From: Haematococcus lacustris
Lineage: Eukaryota; Chlorophyta; Chlorophyceae; Chlamydomonadales; Haematococcaceae
Length of the DNA: 64,000 nucleotides
Assembly (NCBI GenBank): GCA_030144725.1
Contig: JASKMD010000019.1
Location: 1,775,989-1,839,988 of the forward strand
Reading direction: 5' to 3'
This document shows positions 52,601-63,400 of this stretch, piece by piece. A model generated the notes under the pieces. It made no database searches. It was not told where the DNA came from and worked only from the letters and a program-made list of their open reading frames with translations. How positions within the stretch are numbered: the stretch's first letter is position 1; each line of letters opens with the position of its first letter. The position numbers were made by a program, and so were the translations under genes.

Positions 52601-55350
52601 AGGGGTCAGGGAGCGGGCAGCAAGCCATGAGGACAGGAAGTCCTCCGCTGCCCCGTAGCTGTGGGCAGCAGGGGTGGGGTCAGGGTTAGGGTTAGGGTTA
52701 GGGTTAGGGTTAGGGTTAGGGTTAGGGTTAGGGTTAGGGTTGGGATTAGGGTTGGGGTTGGGGTAAGGAGGTAAGGAGGTCAGGGCCAGGGCCTGGGCTA
52801 GTATTGGCTGGGTGGTGCTGGGGCAGCAGGAGGGAAGCAGGGGAGAGGCCGGGATGAGGGGACGGGCAGCAGGGGAGAGGGTGGCAGGGCCGGAGGTGGA
52901 GGTTCTACCAACTTATAACTAACTACCAACTTATAACTAACCCTTACCCTAACCATATTGTTGCCAACCCTAACCCTAACCCTGGAGCAGAACAGGCTAG
53001 ATGGGTGGGGACCATGGCTGCAGCTGGCATTGCCTGGCACCACCACTGTCACCTGGGGCAAGGAGGGCAGCCGGGGGGGGTCAGCAGGCAGCGCACCTGC
53101 GTGCCGCGTCAAAGTACCTGCACAGCATGTGACATTCACAACCCAGCACTGAGTCAGACTGGGGAGACGTGGTGTGTACTTGTTACAGACAAAGAAGAAA
53201 ACACCATCACTGCGCTTGACAGCGCTGGATCAATATCAGGTTTGTCAACACATAAATTAATGTAAGGCTAGGCTAGTCTGGTCTGCTTTGAGTTGGTCCC
53301 GTCTGGTCTGGTTTGGCCTGATCTCGCTCTACCTGGTTAGCCTTTCCACCTGGTCCGGATTGAGTTGCTCTCGTCTGGTCTAGTCCAGCTATGGGTGTGC
53401 CCATCAGGTCGGCCCGTACACAGAGGCTGGCCTAAACCTGATAGATTTGATAGCATTTTCGGTGCTGCTGGCCAAGGAATGTGCACCGGTCGCCAAGAAG
53501 CACACAGCCATGCAGCATACGTTGCCCTCTGTGTGCTGTGCCCTTGCTCATCTTCTTTCACTCAGTGGCTGCTGAGATATGGTGATATAAAGTCAGCTAC
53601 CCCTTAAACCCCAGTTTTGCAGCCAAGTTGTCTTAATGCTGATATGCTGCAACTGCAACAAACCCAGGGGACACAAGCACCTGCAACTCTCAACGCAGCT
53701 ACACCATACCCCTGTGCCCCCACTAGGTCACTCAGGTCGTTAAAAACATGGGCATGAGGCTGATGGCAGTCCCTCAAAGTTGTGTGCATGGGCATGTCAG
53801 CATGCTACTTGAAATTTCACTTGCTCTTCTTCACGGCCTTCTTGGCTGCCTCAGCAACCACCTCATGCTTGAAATAGAACCTATCCTCTGCTGGAAAACG
53901 TAAGCTGGGCTGCGGTTGGGCTGATCGCTGAGCTGCAACACGCAACATTGCGGCGTCGACTGTCAAGGGGACCCAGGGTTTGAAGGCTGGTTGCTGCTTG
54001 CCACCCTCCATGCTGGCTGCTGCTGCTGCTAGCATGTTATCCTTGTCTGGGGGGTTTAAGCCACTTCTAGAGTGCACGCTCTTTTCAAATGCCGCCCGAC
54101 ATGTATTGTTATCAGTGTTTAATTATATACTTCAAGTAAATAATTATAACTAATTACCGCATGAACCCCTGGCGCCATTTCTTGCCAGGGGCCTTCCCCT
54201 TAAAGGGGTCCACTTTGCCCTTGCGCTTCGTGACCCGCTGCGTCGTCCCCACGGCTGCCAGCAGTGCTGTCTTGGTCACCCCCACACCCTGCTGCTGGGC
54301 CCCCACCACCATGTCCCTGAGCTGCTGCTCCGCTACAGCTGACAAAACTGTTGGCCGCCCCCGTTTTGCAACCACCCCACCCCTCTTGATGACCCCGTGG
54401 AGGGTGGCATAGGGGACGCTGAACTGCTGGGCCAGGGCAGCGATGGACGGCTGTGGCTGGCCCAGCTTAGGCTTGAGGTAGGCCCAAGCAGCTTCGGAGA
54501 GCCTGCTGGCTCTATCGCCTGCGCTGCTGGAAGCCTTGGTGGACTGCCCAGCAGCCCCAGTGGTCAGTTTGGCCATTGGGGTCGGTGGTGTGCGGTGGGA
54601 TCTGGGCTCATGAGGCCATGGATCAACAGGATCAACCCAGCCAACGCGAATTTTGCCGCAAGGCCGCGGCCTGAGCGAACGAGCAAACGGGGCGCAAAGG
54701 CTGCGCCACATCGGGCACCTACCGAGGTGTCTAGAAGGGGCTGACTCGCGCGCGTTCAGTGCTGCAGCGGTGCAAGCGGCACCTTAGTTGCCGGGAGGGT
54801 CAAAAAGTGCGTGACAGGCGGGGGCCAGATCTCAGCCGTCGGAACGTGACGCGCTGCCCCATGCTGCCCCACACCACCAATACGCACGCAAAGGACGGTG
54901 CATGGAAGAAAGCGCGCGTGTTCGAGCGCGGAATCGGGAGAACCGCCAAATCAGGCCTATCAGATTTTGGCCACCCTCTGTGTACTACCTAGGCCATCAA
55001 ACCCTCGGTGTCAGCCTCAGCTTAACTTGTCGCGATCCACTGCCCTACACCTCCATCACGGCGGAGTAGTCATCAACACTGGCCGCGCACCTGACACCCG
55101 CGGCGTAGGCGGCGTCCAGCACACGCCAGCACTGCTGCCGCATTGCCTCACGGTCGGTGCCGGCGCTCAAGTCCCTGGCATGTCCAAGGTTGATGTACCC
55201 CGGCCGGCCGAGCGCCGCCAATCCCAAGCCCAGCGGCGGCACGTCGATGCCAGCGACGTCCAGGAACGCGCGACGCACCGGGAGACCTGGCAGGGCCGGA
55301 GGATGCGCGCGACTCACCGCAGGGCTGCCACATACGTGTCCGATCAACAT
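49674..55350 (-). CDS. Aldo/keto reductase, 9 exons
   Basis: Exons (minus strand): 55,350-55,091; 53,117-53,097; 52,658-52,547; 52,229-52,083; 51,698-51,626; 51,189-51,079; 50,736-50,687; 50,366-50,285; 49,894-49,674 (stop). All GT-AG, all phases agree, 358 codons. The AKR tetrad is visible: Asp and Tyr in YFDAARSYG (Asp from the 21-nt exon 2), Lys in VGSKWGYTYTADW, His in LYQVHSATLDSG. The start segment PLGLGLAALGRPGYINLGHA and the end YWEERAGLAWN match the bacterial/plant aldose-dehydrogenase-like AKR branch. It should be an NAD(P)H-dependent (beta/alpha)8-barrel oxidoreductase with unknown substrate. The first 25 or so codons are less certain; the ATG at 55,350 is the most upstream in frame. 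Intron 1 (about 2 kb) hosts a transposase fragment. Confidence 0.92.
50822..50895. repeat. (CCCAG)n pentamer in an AKR intron
   Basis: About 14 imperfect CCCAG units between exons 6 and 7. Confidence 0.9.
51931..52076. repeat. (CCCCCT)n array in an AKR intron
   Basis: About 24 hexamers of CCCCCT with length variants, ending a few bases downstream of the exon 4 donor (52,082). Confidence 0.93.
52681..52745. repeat. Telomere-like (GGGTTA)n in an AKR intron
   Basis: Ten perfect GGGTTA units then GGGTTG variants, 20 bp outside exon 3. A CCCTAA counterpart in the other sense lies at 52,967-52,983. Confidence 0.93.
53817..54077 (-). CDS. Hypothetical ORF within AKR intron 1
   Basis: 86 codons with Ala-, Lys-rich ends (VAEAAKKAVKKSK at the C-terminus) and non-repetitive middle (AEDRFYFKHEVV). 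It lies just downstream of, and on the same strand as, the transposase fragment, so may be part of that element. No domain recognised. Confidence 0.25.
   Translation of the reverse strand: MHSRSGLNPPDKDNMLAAAAASMEGGKQQPAFKPWVPLTVDAAMLRVAAQRSAQPQPSLRFPAEDRFYFKHEVVAEAAKKAVKKSK
54154..54711 (-). pseudogene. psq/CENP-B-type HTH transposase fragment, intronic
   Basis: 185 codons. A psq-like helix-turn-helix (SIAALAQQFSVPYATLHGVI, about residues 88-107), then KRGRPTVLSAVAEQQLRDMV, and KAPGKKWRQGFMR just before the stop, matching the W...F(L/M)R end of CENP-B/pogo-type DNA-binding regions. The DDE catalytic domain is missing. The fragment sits wholly inside intron 1 of the aldo/keto reductase, same strand. 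AT-rich DNA (54,110-54,155) follows directly. Confidence 0.6.
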
Positions 55351-57429
55351 CAGCTGCGCACATCACACTTGGGGCTGGGCGCAGGTCGACGCAGCGCGGT
55401 CAACGTAGGAAGCCGAAGGTCAACGCATGTCGGTCAACGTAGGGGGTCAAAGGTCAACGCACGGTAGGTGGGTTGAATGTGTACACTCTGGGTGTTAAGG
55501 CTGAGTTTGAAAAGGCTTCAGCTGCAGCTGTGGCTGTTGCTGCCGTAGTTCCTCGGTTCACAATAGGATGGAGAGGGTGAGGTGGGTGGAGAGGGATGGA
55601 GGCGGGTGAGCAGTGTGAGGGGGATTGGTGGGAAGGTGAAGCGGTGCGGGGGTGAAGGGAGGGGTGGAGGGGAAGGGAGGGGGTAACCAGCTGAGAGGGG
55701 CTGGCATTGCCCACTCCCACCAGCAGGTATGCATGAGGCATCACAGGGTGGCAATGCCATGTCATGTGCTTGCTGTCCCCTCGGCAGCTGGCCCACCTTG
55801 CACTGAAGCCTGGCTGGTGGTAGCTTGCAAACCTGCTGTAGCTGCGTTGCCGCCCTGCATGTTAATGCGGCGCTTCACGACCTGCGATGAGCTGGGGCAA
55901 GGATAGGGGCAGGCGAGGGGGCAGCGTTGAGCAGTTGAGCAGTACTCGCGGCCACACAGTTGCCAAGGCGAGTAAGGTGTCCACTCCTGCCGTGTACTTG
56001 TGCACTTGTGTATTCCAAGCAATGATCTTTCTACATGCTTAGGAGAACCTCAATGCGTTTGCACCAGGATAAGCACGCAACGGCACAGCGTACCAATGTA
56101 ACAATGTTGCTCGCGATGCTGTGTTTGGTACCTTTGTCGGGTTCCTCACGGATGCTATGGCGTTCATGGGTACGTAGGGCGAGTTAGGCTTATAGGAATG
56201 ACAGATATGGCGGATGCGGGAGGTATGTGACTGCGAGGATTGGTGTCGGACCGGTAGGTGTAAACTGTCCAGGTTGTGCAGAGGGTTAGGATCAAGTGTT
56301 ACATAAAACATAGTTATTTTGTTAATGCAACAATTTTCTCGTATTTGTGGCGGCTTGGCGTATTTTGGTGATGCATGAGGGCTGTAGGGATTTAAAACAT
56401 GTAAACTGTCCACTTATACTCGTACTCATGCTGAGCTGCAATGCAACCTATCCAAGTAATCTACCAACTTACTGCCTTGGCCATGTAAATAGTGGCTAGT
56501 GTTTTGTTATTGGTTAGGTCCCGTCGCTACACGACCGTCCTACGACTGTCCTACAGTTGCACGACGCCTTTGCTCATGAGTACTGATTGCAGGACATGGT
56601 GAACACACCGCCAACCTGCTTTGTTTCTGCAGGCTTCAAGAGTGAGGGTGCAGGGCCAACGCACCACACGAAAACCGGAGGTGCGCGGCGCGGAGCCGAC
56701 TGCAGCTGCCGTGAACCATCGCATAGTGAGGGGCACGCACACCTAAGGCGGGATGATGGCGATGCGCCGCTGGATTAGTGCCGAGGCTTGCTTGCGAGGC
56801 CCATTGGTGGCGTGACGTTGGCCCGGACCAGGATGGCCCCACGCGCGGGCTCCGTCGCCCGGTCGCGCAGGGGTCGATCGGACACTAGCCTGCGCCGGGC
56901 AGCTGCGCGCCCCCGCCCCCGCTTAGCGCCGCGAGCTTTGAACGACTAGCTTGAGAAAGGGACGGGATACCGAGCTGTGTTGGGAAACCACTCCATCAAG
57001 CACAAGGTGTACCTGCGCATGACAGAGGTGGCGTAAGGGACGAAAAGATCAGGCGAAGGTCGTAAGTGGGTCAACACCCGCGCGGGACCCACTAAGAGCA
57101 ATAAGATTAAATTAAGTCCATAGAGCCGATGCGCAATTCATTGCGACTGGAGCGAGGTGCTTTGGTGACGACCTGCATTGACTAGTCTCGTACTAGTCAA
57201 TGCATTTAGATTAAAGCTGTCGGATCAAATAGTTCTAGTCGGAAACCCTATGTTCCTGGGCTAGAAACAGTTGGCCGTTGAGGATATACGGCTCTGGTAC
57301 GCAGGTATGCGGGTGCGCAAGGTACGTACACAGCGCCCTCGCTTCATACGCGGTTGATGCGCGTATGCTAGGCGAATAGGCGGTGCCCCTCGGACTCGAC
57401 CCCGCGTCCTGACGCGGCCGGACGGGCTG
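55351..57429. other. Intergenic region between divergent AKR and VASt genes
   Basis: Contains GGTCAACG repeats (55,387-55,456) close to the AKR start, purine-rich DNA (55,560-55,690), and an AT-richer part (55,990-56,560) with a TGTAAACTGTCCA repeat (56,262 and 56,400). An LTR-like end with a GGGTTTCCGACTAG primer-site-like sequence lies near 57,231-57,250. A very GC-rich segment follows 56,840. No gene was recognised. Confidence 0.4.
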
Positions 57430-60400
57430 ATGCATCCTGCAACGATGCAACCTTCGCCTGGTAGCCTGTGGACTTCAGAAATCACGGACGAGTCCAAGAC
57501 ATTGCTCTCGCTCCGCGTTGGGGCGGCAATCGATGACCTGTTTCGCGCACTGTGGGTCGCACCAGACCTGCAGGTGGACGTGGTTCAGGCTGTACATGCG
57601 TGCAGGCTTTTCCAGTCATGACTTCAACAACTGCGCACGACCATGACCCGCAGGTGCGCCTTCACGAGCTGCGTCATGACTTCAACCTGGTGGAGACGCC
57701 CTGGGTTGCCGCGAGGGAGGAGCTGCCATCGGCGCAGTTTTCATGGGACCCTCCCGCGCTCCCCCTCGGAGGCAGCATCCCTGCGCCAGGCACTTGGCGC
57801 AAGGCGGGTGGCCTTAACAGGACCCTGCAGTTTCCATCACAAACCGCAACCAGCACAACGTGACCCAGGCTGCCCAGCTTTCTCCACAGCTTCTTCCAAG
57901 CTGCTTCCCAGCTCAATCCCTAGCTGACCTCTTTGTCCAAGCTTTAAGCAACTTACCCCAGACGACTGGGTCCCTGAGCAGGAAGCTCTCAGGAACCTCT
58001 GCAACCCTCCCTCTGTGGCCCTTAACCCCATGGCATCTAGCACCTCCCTGTATGACAGGAACAGCTCCCCCTGTCCCCCACCTCCCTCCTTCTTCCCTCC
58101 CACCCCTCCCTCCTTGCCAGCAGTGGCGCCATGCACCATGCACCATGCAGCTGCTGCTCCCCCCCCAGGTGCGCTTCGACAGCCCGCCCGCCCCCATGGC
58201 CACCCGGCCCTTTCAAACGGAGGAAGTGCAGCATTGCCAGATCTACCAGCCCGGCCAGAAGTACCTGGTCGAGTCTCAAGCCCGCACCTCCGCCCCCTAC
58301 GGGGAGCACTTCCAGCTGTACTTCAGAGTCCTGCTGCTGCCCTATGGGCCGGTCAGCACCCTCCTGCACGTCTCCTGCTGCTGCCACTGGTCGCCGGCAA
58401 TGAACCGCATGATGAAGGGCATGGTGGCCAAGGCGGTGGAAGGTAGGGGGGAGGGGCAGGAGGGGTGGCAGAGGGGCAGAAGGGGTGGCAGAGGGGCAGA
58501 AGGGGTGGGAGGGCAGGAGGGGTGGCAGAGGGGCAGGAGGGGTGGTAGAGGGGCAGGAGGGGTGGGAGGGCAGGAGGGGTGGCAGAGGGGCAGGAGGGGT
58601 GGTAGAGGGGCAGGAGGGGTGGTAGAGGGGCAGGAGGGGTGGTAGAGGGGCAGGAGGGGTGGGAGGGCAGGAGGGGTGGCAGAGGGGCAGGAGGGGTGGT
58701 AGAGGGGCAGGAGGGGTGGTAGAGGGGCAGAAGGGGTGGCAGAGGGGCAGGAGGGGTGGGAGGGCAGGAGGGTGGCAGAGGGGCAGGAGGGGTGGTAGAG
58801 GGGCAGGAGGGGTGGTAAAGGGGCAGGAGGGGTGGCAGAGGGGCAGGAGGGGTGGTAGAGGGGCAGGAGGGGTGGCAGAGGGGCAGGAGGGGTGGCAGGG
58901 GCGGCAGGGGCAGCAGGGGTGGCAGGGGCAGGTGCTTCAGAGCACGGCGGCTGTGGCCTTGGCCTTGTCAGGCTCATCCTAGCCCCTACCTTCAGGCCCT
59001 GGCCAGCATGCTCAAACAGGCAACCCACTCAAGCAGGCAGGCTGGGCAGCTGCTGTCGGCTACCCAGGCCATGGAATGACGACGCATGGCTGGGAGGAGG
59101 GGGTCAGGTCGCGCTTGAGGGTCATGACAGCAGCCAGCTCAGCCCTGATTCAGGTCAGCCCCAGACCCTCACCGACAGCACGGCCTTGTGGAGGGCAGTG
59201 GTCCCAGGTGCTGCCTCTCACCTGCAGCGGCAGCAGTGGCAGCAGTGTCAGCAGCGGCAGCAGGGGCAGCAGTGGCAGCAGTGTCAGCAGCGGCAGCAGC
59301 GGCAGTGGGGCCAGCAGCTGTGGCGGGCGGGCAGGAGAGGGCGCAGGGAAGCAGTGAGGGGCAGCCAGGGGTAGAGACCCTCCTCACACACTGCATGTGA
59401 GATGCATGTGTGCCTATGAGCACGGCAGGGGGGGTGGGGTGCAGGTGAGGCCCTAGGGGCGGGCCGTTTGGCCCCTCCCCGCCCCGCCGCTCCCCTCATC
59501 ACGCCGTACTAGGGCCCTGCCCAACATGCCTCCCTCCCCTCGTCACGCCAATCACACCTGTGCTGCCACGCAGGGGGCGTGCGGGGCACGTACCGGCAGT
59601 ACCGCCAGGTGCTTGAGTCGCTGTTTCCATGCGAGGCCTGGGCTGAGGGGCAGCTGGGGGAGGCTGGGCCGCCACAGCCCCCAGGCCCACAGCCGCAGCA
59701 GGCTGAGCCTCCCCCCTCCCCCTCAGCCCCCCCCCTCTGCCTCCCCCTCAGGGCCTGAGGCAGCGGCTGCAGCGCCCAGGCCTAGGGGCTTGGCAGCCCG
59801 TGAGCCCGTGAGGTGGGTGGCCTAGGCTGAAGGGAGGGTAGAAGGTGGGTGGGGGGGGGGGGGAGGGGGAGCAGCCGGGGTGGGGAGGGGAGTTGGCGGG
59901 GGGGGGTCAGGAGGGGGGGGGGGTTCAGGAGGGGGGCAGTCAGGAGGGGGGGGGTCAGGTTAAACTGTTTGGGTTGAGGGGGACCTGCCTGAGGGGCTCC
60001 TCTCCTCCCCGCGCTCCTCACCTGACCTCCTGCCCCCACACCTCTGCCAGCAGCAGCAGGGCCGTGTTCCTTCCAGGGCCCTATTGGCGGTTCTTTATGA
60101 GGAGCCGGAGGAAGGGAGGGAGGGGGAGGGGAGGGGGGCAGTTGGCAGTCTTCAAACTGACACAGTGCAGTGGTAGGTCCACAACGCACTACCCCTGACG
60201 TACCACCCCCTGCCCCCCTTTCCTCCCCACCACGCAGGCAGATGGCTGCTGCCGGCCAGGCTGCTGAGCCCTTCCCCACCCCCACCATGGCCTCCCCCTC
60301 CCGGCCTGCCCCCCCCTCCCCCCCCAGTCTGCTGGTGTGGGGTGACACGGTGGTCATGGTGTCGTCAGTGGCGGGGGCAGCGCTGCGCTGCTTGACACGA

Positions 60401-63400
60401 CAGGGCCTGGTGGCCCATGTGGTGGCAGGGGGGGCGGGCCTCCTGGTCCTGCGCCTGCTGCTGCAAGGGCTGCAGGCAGCCAAGGTGGCTTGCACAGGCA
60501 GCCGGTGAGGTGGGGTGCAGGGTTGGGGGAGGAAGGGGGTCAGAAGGGAAGGGGGAGCGGGGCAAGTCGGAAAGGGGGTGGAGGCGAGGGGGAATGGGGG
60601 AGGGGAGGAAGGGGGGCGGAGGGGAGGATCATGAGAAGGCTTTTCATGATCAGTGCTGGTGATCCTAACCTTGCTGCCTCTTCAACTTCCCGCCCACTCT
60701 CCTCCCTAGCGCCTGCTCATCTTCCTGCTGCCTGTTTGTCTTCCCATGCAGTGGCGTGCTATGGCTCCTGTGTGTGCCCGTCACTCACTGGCTGGACGTC
60801 CCTCACAGCCTGGGCCAGGTGCTCACCTCCCTCCTCATGCTGCTGGCCGTCAACTGGGGCTTGCATGCAGCGGGCAAGGGGGCCATGGCAACTGCCTGGT
60901 AGGTACAGCTATAATGGCTGGCAAGGGCCAGGCCATGACTCGGAGCTGGTGGCGTCGTGTGTGACAGTGTTAGAGCGACCCTTGCACCCTCCTCACCACC
61001 TTCTCACCAGCTTCACACCACCTTCTCACCAGCTTCCACCACCTTCTCACCAGGGCCTCCCCACCACATGCTCCTGGCAGGCTGCCAAACCCACCCAACG
61101 ACCCCTCCACCCTCTCCACCCCCTCCACCTCTCCACCAGGCCCGTCAGGCAGCGTGCAGGTCTCTGCACACAGCAGCATCAGGTCAGCCAAGGGGCAAGG
61201 GTGAAGGTGAGCCATCATGGTTGGAGCCGGACTCGCTGCCAGCACATGGACCTGGTGCAGGGCAGGGCAGGGGCAGCAGCCTCAGGTGAGGGGAGGGTCG
61301 AGGTGAACCATCATGGGAGGTGACCCCCACTCGCAGTGTGAAGCAGTGTGAAGCAGTGTGAAGCAGTGTGAAGCAGTGTGAAGCAGCAGTCGCCACCTCA
61401 CGGGCACGGGCAGCCAGCAGTGGCCTGCAGCAGCCTGCACAGCACATGCAATCATGATGACAAGGTCATGAGCTTCACCACCTTCACCACCTCACCCACC
61501 TAACCCACCTCCCTCCTCCCTCGCTGCTGCTCTCAGGTCATCAGCGCCTCCTGGCAGTCACACCTCCAGTTGCCCGGAAGCTGCTGGTCACACTTTCCTT
61601 CCCACCCAAGCCATGGACTTCACAGCCCAGCGAGTCATGTCCATTAGCTCATCTGACAACCCCTCGGCCCTCTTAACCAGCGGCAGAGACAGCAACAAGG
61701 GGCAGCAGCAGGGGGAGGAGCAGGGGGGGGAGCAGCAGGGGGAGCAGCAAGGGGGGGGGGGGTGCCAGTGAGATACTGCAGGGGGAGGGGGAGGCAGGGA
61801 GGCAGCAGCAGCTGACCAGCCAGCGCATCCCCAAGTCGTCAAAGAGAGGGACAGCAGCAGCAGGGCACCCCGGGGGGAGGCTCTCAGGAGCAAGGGGCGC
61901 CCCCATGCATGCATGGATCAAATCCATGGCCTACGGACTGGGAGCGGTGGCAAAGGGGGTCAAAGGAGGGTGGGCAGGTGAGGGGGGGAGGGAGTGACGG
62001 GGGGGGGGGGGGGGGTCCAGGGTGGGGTTTAGGTCCAGGTAGAGAGGGGGGAGGGGCAGGTCAGAGGAGGGTCAGAGGAGGGTGGGCAGAGAGCAGGTGT
62101 AGAACCCCCCCGGGGAAAGGCAGGGAGGCAGGGGGGGTAGCATGTGGGGGGGGAGATAGCATGAGGGGGGGGTAGCATGAGGGGGAGGGGTAGCATGGAG
62201 GCGCCTGCTGCCTCTGCTGCCGCCTGCATGGAGCCTGTGCTGCTGCATCTTGAGTGCCTCTGGCTGCTGCTATGGCCCCCCCCCCCTCCCCCTCCCCCTC
62301 CCCCTCCCCCCTCCCCCCTAGTTGACTCACCCAGGGCCTTCATCACCGGCTGCAGGGGCCTTCCATGGCCACCCCACCCCTGCTGCTCTGCCTCCCTCCC
62401 CTCCCACCTTCAGCCGACACCCTTTGCCCTCCTCCCCGGCCCGACACCCTTTGCCCTCCTCCCCCTCCCCCTCCCGCTCCCCCTCTCCCTCACCCGCCGC
62501 CCCCCTCCCCCCATCAGAGGCAGGAAGGCAGGTGGGGCCGGCTAAGCGCCAGCCAGCCAAGCCCAAAGCTGGTCTTAGGCATCGCAGTGCGAGTCCTGGA
62601 GCCAGCAGCAGCAGGGGCAGCAGCACAGTCGGCAGGCCTGAGGGGAAAGAGGGGGGGAGTTCGGGGGGCAGGGGGACGCCAGCAGGGCGTGAGGGGGAGG
62701 GGGGGCGTGGTCAGGGGGGTCAGTCGGGGGGAGAGTCTAGTCCTGTGGCGATGAACAGGAGCACCAGCAGCCTGTCAGGGGCAAGTGGAGCTGGTGGGGC
62801 CGCCAAGGTGGGAGGGGGGGCTGGTTGGGTGGGGGGAAGTGCAGGTTGAGGGGTGGTGGGGTTGAGGGGGTGGAGGGGAGGGGGGAGGGGCAAGGGGGGG
62901 AGGGGTGGTGGAATGTTTACTGGTGGTCTCACTGCCTGACTGGAGGTGGAGGTGCAGGGGCAGGGCTAGGAGGAGGGGTCAAAGAGGATGGGGCGGGAGG
63001 AATAGGTGGTGGGGGGAGGGCAGCGGGTGGGTGGCAGGAAGGAGAGAGGGGTGGGTGCACTGCTCCTCACATGTGTCCCCCTGCTGCTGCTGTGGCCGCC
63101 TCTGCTCCTCTTGAGGAGGGAGGAGCAGGTGGGAAGGAGGGGACGGGACCTGCTCCAGCTGCAGTTGGTGCTGTAGGTGCTGTAGTTAAAAATAATTAAA
63201 ACAATTATTTTTAATGGTTGGGGGTTGGGGGCCCCTAGCCCATACTTGGGGCTAGGGGCCCTGCTGCTGCTGCTGCCTGCTGTTTAAACACCAGTTGCTG
63301 TGATTGGCCTCGCCCCCCCACACACAGCTGCTGCTGCTGCTGCTGTTGTTCCACCAGGTGGTGGTGAGAGGCGAGGAGGAGAGCGACACGGTGGAGGAGG

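Noticed and set aside
57370..57420. B-box-like GGGGTCGAGTCC as a tRNA
   Set aside because: No cloverleaf around it; the neighbourhood looks like an LTR remnant.
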